From Clostridiaceae bacterium (GTDB taxonomy: Bacteria; Bacillota; Clostridia; UBA1212; DUPL01), in the NCBI GenBank assembly GCA_012838385.1, contig DUPL01000044.1:1-64000 (forward strand): a stretch of DNA of 64,000 nt. Reading direction: 5' to 3'. The notes beneath the pieces are model-generated. The model made no database searches, was not told the origin of the DNA, and saw only the letters and a program-made list of their open reading frames with translations. Below are positions 52,466 through 60,776 of this stretch, in pieces. How positions within the stretch are numbered: position 1 is the stretch's first letter; each line of letters opens with the position of its first letter. Both the position numbers and the translations under genes were made by a program.

Positions 52466-53431
52466 ATGGAAAAGATAGTTTGTTCAGTGGTTGTGCCTGT
52501 GTACAATGAAGAAGAAGTAATTAATGTAACATACAAACGGCTGAAGGACGTCATGGACGGTCTTGATATTACCTACGAAATTATATTTGTCAATGACGGC
52601 AGCCGTGATAGAACAAGAGAACTTGCAATGGAAATCTGTAAAAACGACAAGAATATCAAGTTTATAGATTTCTCAAGGAACTTTGGACACCAGACTGCAA
52701 TAACTGCGGGAATGGACTATGCATCCGGCGATGCAGTGGTCGTTATTGATGCTGACCTTCAGGATCCGCCGGAAGTTATTCCTGAAATGCTGGAAAAATG
52801 GAGAGAAGGATATGATGTAGTTTACGGACAGAGAGTTAAGAGGCAAGGGGAAACCTTTTTCAAGAAGGTTACAGCAAAGATTTTCTACCGCACATTAAAC
52901 AGGTTGACGGATGTGGAAATACCAGTTGATACAGGCGACTTTAGACTTATTGATAGAAAGGTATGCGATGCACTTAAAAAAGTGGATGAAAAGAACAGGT
53001 ACATCAGGGGAATTATCAGCTGGTTGGGCTTCAAGAGCATAGCTGTGCCATTTGTTAGAGAGAAAAGGTTTGCAGGAACAACCAAGTATCCACTCAAGAA
53101 AATGCTCAAGTTTGCAAGCGATGCAATAATATCCTTTTCTCACAAGCCCTTGAAACTAGCAACATATTTTGGATTCTTTTTATCCTTTGCAAGCTTTGCA
53201 TACCTGATAGTCACGATAATTTTGAAAGTATTCAGTATTATCCAGACCGTACCGGGTTGGGCATCAATAGTTGCCATAAATCTGTTCTTCAACGGTATAA
53301 TCCTGTTAATTCTAGGAATCATTGGAGAGTATATTGGCAGGATTTACGATGAGGCAAAAAACAGGCCGCTTTATGTTATACGCGAACTAGTCAATTTTGA
53401 CGAATCTAAAACCATAAACGGAGAAAGATAA
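52466..53431 (+). CDS. DPM1/GtrB-like polyprenyl-phosphate glycosyltransferase
   Basis: The 321-residue GT2 enzyme has VVVPVYNEEE, FVNDGSRDRT, the DxD-type IDADLQDPPE, and two C-terminal helices (about 232-295) of the GtrB/ArnC type. It transfers a hexose from a nucleotide sugar to undecaprenyl phosphate on the inner face. It starts 30 bases after the PMT-like gene and ends at a strong terminator. It probably supplies donor sugar to the two GT-C proteins. Confidence 0.88.
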   Translation: MEKIVCSVVVPVYNEEEVINVTYKRLKDVMDGLDITYEIIFVNDGSRDRTRELAMEICKNDKNIKFIDFSRNFGHQTAITAGMDYASGDAVVVIDADLQDPPEVIPEMLEKWREGYDVVYGQRVKRQGETFFKKVTAKIFYRTLNRLTDVEIPVDTGDFRLIDRKVCDALKKVDEKNRYIRGIISWLGFKSIAVPFVREKRFAGTTKYPLKKMLKFASDAIISFSHKPLKLATYFGFFLSFASFAYLIVTIILKVFSIIQTVPGWASIVAINLFFNGIILLILGIIGEYIGRIYDEAKNRPLYVIRELVNFDESKTINGER

Positions 53432-53450
53432 TTACCTTCAAAAATTTCTT

Positions 53451-53483
53451 AAAAGGTTCCTTTCATAAAAAGGAACCTTTTTT
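53451..53483 (+). terminator. terminator after the GT2 gene
   Basis: 12-bp stem AAAGGTTCCTTT/AAAGGAACCTTT (53452-53463, 53469-53480), loop CATAA, then T-run to 53483. Confidence 0.85.
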
Positions 53484-53598
53484 CGTTTGCTTGCTGGCTT
53501 TGTATGTATCTTTGTTTACTCGGACCAATTATTTGCAAGAATATGTTTTTTTCTATCGGGAAGAATAAGGATGTCAAATTCATAAAGGAGAAGGCATT

Positions 53599-53865
53599 AT
53601 GGAACTAAACAGTATAAATTACAAAGGGAAAAATTTCAGATTGGTTAGTGATGTCAAATCTGATGATGGCGATACATCAATGTACAAGGCAAAAGCTGTT
53701 GATGACACAGGCAATGCCTATGAAATCTATTGGGAAACTACTGATGAATGGGAAGATGCTCTTTTGGACGGACTGGTTGAGCCTGAATATGATTTTAGTC
53801 AGGCTTGCGACTGGCAAAACCCTTTAATGGTAAAGAGGATTCAACAAGAAAAATATATTCAATAG
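53599..53865 (+). CDS. small acidic protein, unknown function
   Basis: The 88-residue soluble protein (MELNSINYKGKNFRL...) has GGAG upstream and a start/stop pair isolated between two terminators. The sequence is acidic, with WETTDEWEDALLDG and FSQACDW. No family recognised. A tRNA-like or membrane role is not suggested; it may be a small regulatory or stress protein. Confidence 0.65.
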   Translation: MELNSINYKGKNFRLVSDVKSDDGDTSMYKAKAVDDTGNAYEIYWETTDEWEDALLDGLVEPEYDFSQACDWQNPLMVKRIQQEKYIQ

Positions 53866-53897
53866 CAAGAAGGCAAGTCTTATGACTTGCCTTCTTG
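53866..53897. terminator. bidirectional terminator
   Basis: Perfect 14-bp stem CAAGAAGGCAAGTC/GACTTGCCTTCTTG (53866-53879, 53884-53897), loop TTAT, between the + small gene and the - flavodoxin gene. Confidence 0.85.
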
Positions 53898-53924
53898 GTT
53901 TGCTATGTACAAAAAGGCCAGGAA

Positions 53925-54443
53925 TTATATTATCCTTTCCTCCTTAAGCTTGGAAACAGTTTGCTTGGCAAGAGTGTTGACTTCCTGCTCGTTTAAGCGA
54001 TATTTACTGATGGTTTGGGGAGTAGGCTTTGGTTCGGGTGGTAGAAGGTCTGCAATATGCAGTTCAATTACTTTTGTCGCCTCATAGCCTGTTATGTGTT
54101 TGAGTTTACTGGGTAATTCCGGGTTAGCATATCCACTTAAGGATATGTATGCATATTTTTGAGGATGTTTCTTTAACTCATTAAAGTATGGCCTTAAAGG
54201 AAATGCGGGTTGCCCCATCCATACTGGTGCGACAAATATAATTAAATCATAATCAGACATAACTTGTGGACTTGGCTCTGTCTGTGGTGTCCTGTGTAAA
54301 ACAAAGTCTGCTATTATAGTACCGATGGTTCGTTTCTTATTCTCGGTTATGCATATATGTTCCATGTTTAACTTTTCGGCAATACTTTTAGCAAAAATCT
54401 CGTTATTGCCTGTGTAGGAATAGGACATAATTAATAACTTCAT
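53925..54443 (-). CDS. flavodoxin-fold protein
   Basis: The 172-residue protein starts LLIMSYSYTGNNE, where the SxTGN phosphate loop binds FMN, and contains DYDLIIFVAPVWMGQPAFPL typical of flavodoxins. Its Pro-rich segment (PPEPKPTPQT) is unusual. It is a probable electron carrier or quinone-reductase-like protein. It lies 29 bases downstream of the GpsA-like gene on the same strand. Confidence 0.85.
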   Translation of the reverse strand: MKLLIMSYSYTGNNEIFAKSIAEKLNMEHICITENKKRTIGTIIADFVLHRTPQTEPSPQVMSDYDLIIFVAPVWMGQPAFPLRPYFNELKKHPQKYAYISLSGYANPELPSKLKHITGYEATKVIELHIADLLPPEPKPTPQTISKYRLNEQEVNTLAKQTVSKLKEERII

Positions 54444-54472
54444 AAATACACACTCCTGTTTAGAAAAAATAT

Positions 54473-55513
54473 TTATAATGTGAAGCTATCCCAAGGAATA
54501 TTTACCGCCTTTTTCTCAGTAAGTATTTCATCAATGTGTAACAGCAGCGGAAATTCCTCTTTCTTTAAAATTCCTTTCTCAATATTCAACTTTACTACCC
54601 TTGCAACTCTTTCAGATATGACCAATGATTCCAATGTCACTCCATCTAATTCTGCCTTGGCTTCGTCAATATCAAGTCCTCTTCCGAGTAAAATGCCGAT
54701 CATTCTTGTACGTCCACCGTAAACAGTAACATATAAATCGCCCACACCTACACACAAATTGTCCAAAGTCAAGGCATTCTGAAATTCCAGCAAACGATAC
54801 ATTTCCTTTACTGCATGACCAAAGACTGCCGCCTGTGAATTAAAATGTATTTCACTGTCCAAACCAAACGCCCTCTGATTCAATCCGATTGTTAATGCAA
54901 TTCCCAAAGCGTATGCATTTTTTAGGGCAACTGCACTCTCGATGCCAGTTATATCCGTTGAAAGACGAATGTGGTAATAGTCTGTCTGAAATACTTCCTT
55001 TAAATACTTAAGGTCGGCCATGTTTTCTCCACAAAAAGCAACTACTGTCTGATCTTGTGCTACCAGCTCATAACTGGTACATGGTCCACCAATCGCATTT
55101 AAAGAAACATTCTTGCCAAGTTCGTTCAGTTTATCCTTCCAAAAATCAAGATATGTTATCAGTTTGCCATCAGGGCTATCTATAAGACCCTTTGTTACAG
55201 CAAGCATTTTCACATTCTCTGGCAAAACTGGCAGTACTTTTTCTGCAAACCACGTCACTCCAAAACTACTCACGCCGCAGATAACAACATCAGTTCCCAA
55301 AAGGGCACTTTCCAGCTCTTCTATCTGATAAAAGTCAATTCCTTCAGGAAACTCTTTGTTAAATTTTGGATGTTTGTTTTCTATCTTGCAGCGGTTGATA
55401 ATTTCTCTATCGAGATGTGTTCCAACAATTCTTACCTCATTGCCATTCTCCCTTGCAGGGAACGCAAGTGCAGAACCCATCATGCCAGAACCTACTATTG
55501 TTACTAATGCCAT
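54473..55513 (-). CDS. GpsA-like NAD(P)-dependent glycerol-3-phosphate dehydrogenase family
   Basis: The 346-residue Rossmann protein has TIVGSGMMGSALAF, AVTKGL, IGGPC, the catalytic-Lys segment ALKNAYALGIALTIGL and VGDLYVT with GGRTRMIG, LGRG. It resembles GpsA (phospholipid precursor synthesis), but the C-terminal part diverges (the last residues are NIPWDSFTL) and it lies outside a housekeeping context, so it may act on another polyol phosphate. Transcribed with the flavodoxin gene. Confidence 0.8.
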   Translation of the reverse strand: MALVTIVGSGMMGSALAFPARENGNEVRIVGTHLDREIINRCKIENKHPKFNKEFPEGIDFYQIEELESALLGTDVVICGVSSFGVTWFAEKVLPVLPENVKMLAVTKGLIDSPDGKLITYLDFWKDKLNELGKNVSLNAIGGPCTSYELVAQDQTVVAFCGENMADLKYLKEVFQTDYYHIRLSTDITGIESAVALKNAYALGIALTIGLNQRAFGLDSEIHFNSQAAVFGHAVKEMYRLLEFQNALTLDNLCVGVGDLYVTVYGGRTRMIGILLGRGLDIDEAKAELDGVTLESLVISERVARVVKLNIEKGILKKEEFPLLLHIDEILTEKKAVNIPWDSFTL

Positions 55514-55584
55514 TTCATCACCATCTAATTTATATTTTACAAATATTGTAGAATCAGCTGAAAACTATGTCAATAAAGTTATAT

Positions 55585-56418
55585 TCATTTTGACACTTCT
55601 TCAAAATGAACGACATATACCACACCACAGCCGTTTTTCCAGTCATTACCCATGATGTATGTTTTACCTTTAACTATATTAATATTTTCAGGTTCAACTC
55701 CGTCAGGCACATCCAAAGGTATGGCCCAAACCAAATTGCAATCAAAGTCGTAAACGCGTATTTCTGCTTGGTATCCGTTTTGCGAGGACCTTACAAAGTA
55801 GATATACTCATCGTCGCAATAAACTCCTTGGGAAAGGCTTCCCGGTGCCTCTACCGATACGGATTTTACAAGATTCAGATCCCCATCCCATATATCCAGA
55901 GTTTCTCCTGCCCATTCACCGGAAGCATACATGTCTCTGCCTTCACTGTATGCCATGGCAAAGAAAGGTTTGGGCAGATCCGCAGTTTCAATAATTTCAA
56001 AGGTGTCTGGATCAACCAAGGAATATCTGTAATAATGATCATCGGGGGACTGACAGTGAGATACAAGAAACATTTTCTTCTTTGAGTTGTATGTAATATT
56101 GTTTGCATGATCCAATTCCAGAATGTCACTTACCTTGATTATCTTACCCTTCTTGTCAAGAACGTGAATTTTAGTAAGTTCATATCCTTGCGAATCTTTT
56201 TTAATCATGGCTACATAGAATTTCTCGCCGTCGAAATATCCGCCCTGCATTATATAGTAGCCTGGATCTTCAGGGATAAAGATAAAGAGTTTTTCTACTG
56301 TCGCTCTGTACTCTTGGTCTTTAGAAAGCTTTTGTATTCCCAGCTCTTTACTGCAGCCAACTGTAATAATCGAAAAGAAGCCTAGAAGTACAGCTGTCAT
56401 AACTTTTATAGTTTTCAT
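55585..56418 (-). CDS. lipoprotein with beta-propeller-like body
   Basis: The start at ATG 56416-56418 gives 277 residues, with AGGAGTGA upstream. There is a lipoprotein signal (FFSIITVGC). The body has repeated beta-strand units with Tyr/Asp (YYIMQGGYFDGEKFYVAMI, MFLVSHCQSPDDHYYRYSL, DLNLVKSVSV, YCDDEYIYFVRSS), like a propeller. No enzymatic motif is visible. It is probably in one unit with the dehydrogenase gene. Confidence 0.7.
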   Translation of the reverse strand: MKTIKVMTAVLLGFFSIITVGCSKELGIQKLSKDQEYRATVEKLFIFIPEDPGYYIMQGGYFDGEKFYVAMIKKDSQGYELTKIHVLDKKGKIIKVSDILELDHANNITYNSKKKMFLVSHCQSPDDHYYRYSLVDPDTFEIIETADLPKPFFAMAYSEGRDMYASGEWAGETLDIWDGDLNLVKSVSVEAPGSLSQGVYCDDEYIYFVRSSQNGYQAEIRVYDFDCNLVWAIPLDVPDGVEPENINIVKGKTYIMGNDWKNGCGVVYVVHFEEVSK

Positions 56419-56459
56419 AGTAAAAATCACTCCTGAACCAAACTGCATGTCAATTTTAT

Positions 56460-56473
56460 CACATGTTCATGTG
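56460..56473. repeat. palindromic site CACATG-TT-CATGTG
   Basis: A 6-bp inverted repeat with 2-base spacer, upstream of the lipoprotein gene and next to a TTGACA-like box on the minus strand. It is a possible operator. Confidence 0.3.
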
Positions 56474-56490
56474 TATTACTATTAAAGAAT

Positions 56491-56519
56491 AAAAAAAAAG
56501 GCCATATAAAATTGGCCTT
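56491..56519 (-). terminator. terminator of the tRNA-Lys gene
   Basis: On the minus strand: stem from 56519-56513 with 56504-56498 (AAGGCCA/TGGCCTT), followed by a run of T (A-run at 56491-56499 on the + strand). Confidence 0.85.
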
Positions 56520-56524
56520 CTTCC

Positions 56525-56600
56525 TGGTGCACCTTCAGGGACTCGAACCCGGGACCCACTGATTAAGAGTCAGTTGCTCTACCATCTGAGCTAAAGGTGC
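56525..56600 (-). tRNA. tRNA-Lys (anticodon CTT)
   Basis: The minus strand folds into a full cloverleaf. Acceptor stem is GCACCTT/AAGGTGC with discriminator A, followed by encoded CCA (56525-56527). D arm TAGCTCAG, anticodon arm ACTGA-CTCTTAA-TCAGT with anticodon CTT, and T arm GGGTTCGAGTCCC are present. It reads AAG Lys codons. It stands alone with its own terminator. Confidence 0.97.
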
Positions 56601-56703
56601 ATGTGCTGTTCAAACAGCAAAATAAATTATACACCTAAAATAAGCTTGTGTCAATAACTTTTTTTAAAATGCTGTCCTTACTAGGTTGTAAATTTTCTAA
56701 TAC

Positions 56704-56737
56704 AAAAAAAGCAACACCATGGTTACCATGGTGTTGC
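56704..56737 (-). terminator. terminator of the ABC-2 cassette
   Basis: 12-bp stem GCAACACCATGG/CCATGGTGTTGC (56711-56722, 56726-56737), loop TTA, and seven T on the minus strand (A-run 56704-56710). Confidence 0.85.
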
Positions 56738-56756
56738 ATCTGGATTGTCTGTAGGT

Positions 56757-57512
56757 TTACAGTTCCTGTTTTTCAAAGGAGACAATACCAAGGACAAGAA
56801 ATAATACAGTACATCCAATACATGTAAGCAGAGGGATGAGAAGATTTTCATAATTTCCGGAGAGTGCCGTAATTGAATTGTCCAAAAGCATTGCTGGTGT
56901 AAACTTGTTTACATATGGTATGGCAGCCAGAATAAATACGGCTATATATACTCCAAAACCAATCAAACAGGAGACAATAGTGTTTTTTCCAATACAACTT
57001 GCAAAAATTGCTCCGGCGGCAAACATAATACCTATAAGATAAAACAAACCAAATGATGCTATTGTATGTTTGTTTATGCTTTCGTTAATCAAAACTTTAA
57101 TCATTGCAGCAAAGGCTGCAGAGGAAACAACATATACAACAGTGTACCAAATTACATATGAGATGTATTTTGCAAGAACAAAAGTTGGTCTTGATATGTT
57201 CTTGGTCAGTGTAAGAATCGCAGTCCCTTTCTTCTTTTCCCTTACAACTGCAAGGCACGTAATGAAAATTAATGCCAGAAACCCTGATTGAAATTGATTT
57301 CCGTAGTACTGTGTATAGTATGACGCTAATGACATGTCAAACTGTTCAGCAGCACCAGGCAAACCAGACAACTCAAGGAGCTTTGGCATATAGTAGTAAA
57401 GAATAGGGGACATAAAACTGTTGACAATAAACAGGGCAAGCAATATCAATAGCTTCCATGTTTTTACGAATTCCTTCAGTTCTTTTTTCAGAAAAACAAT
57501 AAAGTTATTCAT
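56757..57512 (-). CDS. ABC-2 type permease
   Basis: Start is ATG at 57510-57512 (MNNFIVFLKKELKEF), 251 residues, with GGAGG about 12 bases upstream; its 5' end overlaps the ATPase gene by 8 bases. About six helices (near 20-40, 75-95, 105-130, 145-170, 180-200, 225-245). LLLALFIVNSFMSPILYYYMP near the N-terminus is like ABC-2 exporters. It is the partner of the ATPase at 57505. Last gene of the four-gene cassette. Confidence 0.85.
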   Translation of the reverse strand: MNNFIVFLKKELKEFVKTWKLLILLALFIVNSFMSPILYYYMPKLLELSGLPGAAEQFDMSLASYYTQYYGNQFQSGFLALIFITCLAVVREKKKGTAILTLTKNISRPTFVLAKYISYVIWYTVVYVVSSAAFAAMIKVLINESINKHTIASFGLFYLIGIMFAAGAIFASCIGKNTIVSCLIGFGVYIAVFILAAIPYVNKFTPAMLLDNSITALSGNYENLLIPLLTCIGCTVLFLVLGIVSFEKQEL

Positions 57513-58434
57513 GTGACACAACCTCCAGGAATATTGATTCAAGTCTTCTTGTTTGCACGTTGTAATTCATAAGCGCCAATGAGTGCTCATTGATTAATGC
57601 TGGTATTTCACGGCCTGCCAACATGTCGTCCAATGCAACAATCTGAATAATTCCGTTCTGATTTCTCCCTACAGACTTTATATACTCTTTGTTTTCAAGG
57701 GTGGAGACGAGTGTATTAATAGATTCATCTTCTCCCTTGACTGACATATTTATAATATGCTCTACTTGTTTCGCAGTCAGTTCGTTTATTTCTGTGTTTA
57801 CTTTCAGCACTCCTTTATCCATTATTAAAACAGTATCACAAACCCTTTCAACGTCTGCTATGATATGTGTTGAGAATAAAACAGTAACTTTACCCTTCAA
57901 TGATAGAATCAAATCAAAAATCGCTTTTCTTCCTATAGGGTCCAATGCGGATGCGGGTTCGTCAAGCAGCACAACGGATGGATCTCCAATAAGAGCCTGG
58001 GCAATACCAAGCCGTTGCTTCATACCTCTTGAATAACCCTTTATCTTTGTCTTAACACCACTCAGCCCAAAACGTTCAAGTAATTCAGCAGTTCTTTTCC
58101 TTATGTCTTCTTTGTCCATTTGTAACAGTTTGCCGCAAAAATGTAGATACTGTTCTGCTGTCATCCAATCATAAAACCCTGGCACGTCAGGCAAATATCC
58201 TACATGCAGCTTTCTTTCAAGTCCGCTTTTAACCTTCACTCCATTTACAAAAAGCTCACCTGACGTAGGCTTGATAAGTCCCATTAGCATTTTTATTGTT
58301 GTAGTTTTGCCAGCACCGTTTGGTCCTACAAAACCGCAAATCGTTCCTTTTGGCAACTTTACTGACAAGTTGTCAACAGCAGTCACATCGCCAAATTTTT
58401 TTGTCACGTTGTTTATCTCAATTGCATATTCCAT
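57505..58434 (-). CDS. ABC transporter ATP-binding protein
   Basis: 309 residues: Walker A GPNGAGKT, signature YSRGMKQRLGIAQAL, Walker B VVLLDEPASALD, STHI. A C-terminal extension of about 85 residues is typical for ABC-2 exporter ATPases of the NatA/CcmA group. It is the partner of the permease at 56757 and lies 4 bases after the first permease gene. Confidence 0.9.
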   Translation of the reverse strand: MEYAIEINNVTKKFGDVTAVDNLSVKLPKGTICGFVGPNGAGKTTTIKMLMGLIKPTSGELFVNGVKVKSGLERKLHVGYLPDVPGFYDWMTAEQYLHFCGKLLQMDKEDIRKRTAELLERFGLSGVKTKIKGYSRGMKQRLGIAQALIGDPSVVLLDEPASALDPIGRKAIFDLILSLKGKVTVLFSTHIIADVERVCDTVLIMDKGVLKVNTEINELTAKQVEHIINMSVKGEDESINTLVSTLENKEYIKSVGRNQNGIIQIVALDDMLAGREIPALINEHSLALMNYNVQTRRLESIFLEVVSHE

Positions 58435-58438
58435 AAAC

Positions 58439-59707
58439 TCACTCCTTTGTTCTTAAAACTTTGATAAGTTCTTTTATCTTTGGTGGCTTGCCGTACATTA
58501 AGACACCAACCCTGTAAATTTTAGCAGCAATATAACCTGTAAGAAGAATTGTTGCAATTAGGATGGCAATTGAAAGAGCTATTTCCCACATCGGTACCGA
58601 TGTCATAATAATTCTAAGAAACATACACATAGGTGAGAAGAAAGGTATGAAAGAGAATACTCTGACAACGATGCCTTTTGGATTAACAAGGTTTACCATA
58701 CTCACAAGAAAACCTGCCATATACAGGAATGTTACAGGCAAAATACTTGTGTTAACATCTTCAATCCTGCTTACAAGCGAGCCTACAGCGCCATAGAAAA
58801 AGGCATACAGGAAGAAGCCGAGCAGGAAAAACAGTATTGTGTAAAACAGTACATCAGCGGGCATGTCAAACAATGATGTTACCAATGGGTACTTGCTCCA
58901 TGTACTCTCATTTATTTTATAGAATCCAAAGGAAACACCCATTATGGCAACCAGTTGCGTAAGACCTGCAGTACCTGAGCCAAGAATCTTGCCAAACATG
59001 AAGTTGAGAGGTTTGGCTGATGATATTAGCAGCTCCATTGCCCTTGAGCTCTTCTCGGTGGCAACAGAAGTAGCTACAAGCTGTCCGTAAAGATTCACCG
59101 CAATATACAGGAACATAAGCAGGATGTATGCATAAAGGAAGGTTTGTTCAGCACTTTTGCCAAGTTCAATCAAATTGGATTTCACGGTACTTGCCAAAAT
59201 TCTTTGGATTTCTTCCAATGATACCCCTTGATTTTGCAGTTCGGTAATCTTGTAGTTGTACTCAAGAACGCTTGCTATCTGCTGCGTCAAGGTGTTGGTA
59301 ATCACATAATCCTTTACATAAAGGTCAAACTCAAGTGGTTTTGACATAACCAAAGCTGCGTAATATTCCTCTTTGTTAACCTTGTCTTTAAGTTCATCCA
59401 GATTGCTGTCTTCGGCAATAAAGTCATAATTAGGCAGGCTCAAGTTCAGAACTTCTTCTATCTGCACCCCTGAATTATTAATAACAGCAACCTTCAATTT
59501 ATCAGTACCAACAGGATCCGTACCAGGCTCATCGCCGGGTATGTCTTCGCTTTTGAACATACCAATAACTGTCGGAGTTGTTAAAACAACCGCTATAACC
59601 ACCATGATTATGATTGTGGTGATTAAATACACTTTATTCTTAAGTATTCCCATATACTCATAGGAAAATATGGTCTTGAACTGTTCCCAATCCCGTTTTT
59701 TTATCAT
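58439..59707 (-). CDS. NatB-like ABC-2 permease
   Basis: The 422-residue protein has a first helix (about 25-45), a large outside domain (about 60-195), then five helices (LLMFLYIAVNLYG onward). This layout matches NatB/YhaP-type ABC-2 permeases that export Na+ or peptides; the substrate is not known here. It overlaps the NatA-like ATPase gene by 4 bases. Confidence 0.88.
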   Translation of the reverse strand: MIKKRDWEQFKTIFSYEYMGILKNKVYLITTIIIMVVIAVVLTTPTVIGMFKSEDIPGDEPGTDPVGTDKLKVAVINNSGVQIEEVLNLSLPNYDFIAEDSNLDELKDKVNKEEYYAALVMSKPLEFDLYVKDYVITNTLTQQIASVLEYNYKITELQNQGVSLEEIQRILASTVKSNLIELGKSAEQTFLYAYILLMFLYIAVNLYGQLVATSVATEKSSRAMELLISSAKPLNFMFGKILGSGTAGLTQLVAIMGVSFGFYKINESTWSKYPLVTSLFDMPADVLFYTILFFLLGFFLYAFFYGAVGSLVSRIEDVNTSILPVTFLYMAGFLVSMVNLVNPKGIVVRVFSFIPFFSPMCMFLRIIMTSVPMWEIALSIAILIATILLTGYIAAKIYRVGVLMYGKPPKIKELIKVLRTKE

Positions 59708-60639
59708 ATGGCGTCACCTGCCTTATCCACAAATATCTCCTCCAAGGTGGGCTCAATAACATGAAAATCATCTATTTCGTAGTTTGCATCAACAAACATT
59801 CTAAGCATTGCATCCTTGGAGACATCGTCCTTTAGCTTCATAATAAATGAATAAGCTTCCTTCTCTGTATTTGCGCCAGCTTTTTGAGCCTCGAATGACA
59901 TCACATGGTCGTCTACAAAGTTCTTAATACTCTCAATATTTTGAGGTTTGGTAAAGGATACAAAAACATTGTCGTTCGGATAACTCTTCTTAATATTGAA
60001 AATGCTGTCGTGCAATACAATCGTACCACGGTTCAAAAGAGCTATCCTGTCACAGAATTCCTCTACATAATTCATCTGATGGCTTGAGAAGATCACAATT
60101 TTGCCGTCATCAACAAGCTCTTTAACAATGTTTTTTAGCAATACGGCATTTACCGGATCAAGTCCACTAAAAGGCTCATCAAGAATCACAATATCCGGAT
60201 CATTAACAAGGCTAGCTGCCAGCTGTATTTTCTGCTGGTTTCCCTTTGAAAGGGTATTTAACTTTTTGCTAAACTGATCCTCCAAACCAAGTCGTTCAAG
60301 CCACTTTACTGTATTAGCCTTTGCATCCTTCGTACTGAGACCTTTTAGTCTTGCCAGATAAATAAGCTGGCTTCCAATTGGCTTTTTGGGGTAAAGACCT
60401 CTTTCCTCCGGCAGATAGCCAATGCTGTAATTCTCTGGATAAAATGTCTTGTTGTCAAGAAGGATACTGCCTTCGTCAGCGTTGAAGAACCTCATTATAA
60501 TTCTCATAATGGTGGTTTTCCCGGCTCCGTTCCTGCCTAGTAGCCCTAATGCAGACCCACTGCTTGCAGAAAAGCTCACATCTTTCAAGACTCCTTTGGT
60601 TCCAAAGCTCTTGTATACGTTCTTAACTTCTAATGTCAT
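59704..60639 (-). CDS. NatA-like ABC ATPase
   Basis: 311 residues: Walker A GRNGAGKT, signature LSKGNQQKIQLAASL, Walker B IVILDEPFSGLD, SSHQM, and a C-terminal extension ending LEEIFVDKAGDAI. First gene of the cassette with promoter at 60667-60695. AGAAAGGAGCC is the ribosome binding site. Pairs with the NatB-like permease. Confidence 0.92.
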   Translation of the reverse strand: MTLEVKNVYKSFGTKGVLKDVSFSASSGSALGLLGRNGAGKTTIMRIIMRFFNADEGSILLDNKTFYPENYSIGYLPEERGLYPKKPIGSQLIYLARLKGLSTKDAKANTVKWLERLGLEDQFSKKLNTLSKGNQQKIQLAASLVNDPDIVILDEPFSGLDPVNAVLLKNIVKELVDDGKIVIFSSHQMNYVEEFCDRIALLNRGTIVLHDSIFNIKKSYPNDNVFVSFTKPQNIESIKNFVDDHVMSFEAQKAGANTEKEAYSFIMKLKDDVSKDAMLRMFVDANYEIDDFHVIEPTLEEIFVDKAGDAI

Positions 60640-60666
60640 GAGAGGCTCCTTTCTGTGTTTTAGAAT

Positions 60667-60695
60667 ATTTTACACAATAAGTGGAAAATTGTCCA
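60667..60695 (-). promoter_or_regulatory. promoter of the ABC-2 cassette
   Basis: Minus strand: TGGACA (60690-60695), 17-base spacer, TAAAAT (60667-60672) with an adjacent TG. Confidence 0.65.
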
Positions 60696-60710
60696 TAATA
60701 TAATAGAAGC

Positions 60711-60742
60711 AAAAAGAAAGGCAGCCAATCAGGCTACCTTTC
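60711..60742 (-). terminator. terminator of the CBM9-like gene
   Basis: Minus strand: stem GAAAGG-AGCC/GGCT-CCTTTC with one mismatch (60716-60726, 60732-60742), followed by TTTTT. Confidence 0.8.
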
Positions 60743-60776
60743 GGTTGAGTTTATTACATTTTTTTCAGGTAGGTAT

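Noticed and set aside
55606-56085. Plus-strand open frame opposite the lipoprotein gene
   Set aside because: The minus-strand frame has a lipobox and ribosome binding site; the plus-strand product shows no family features.
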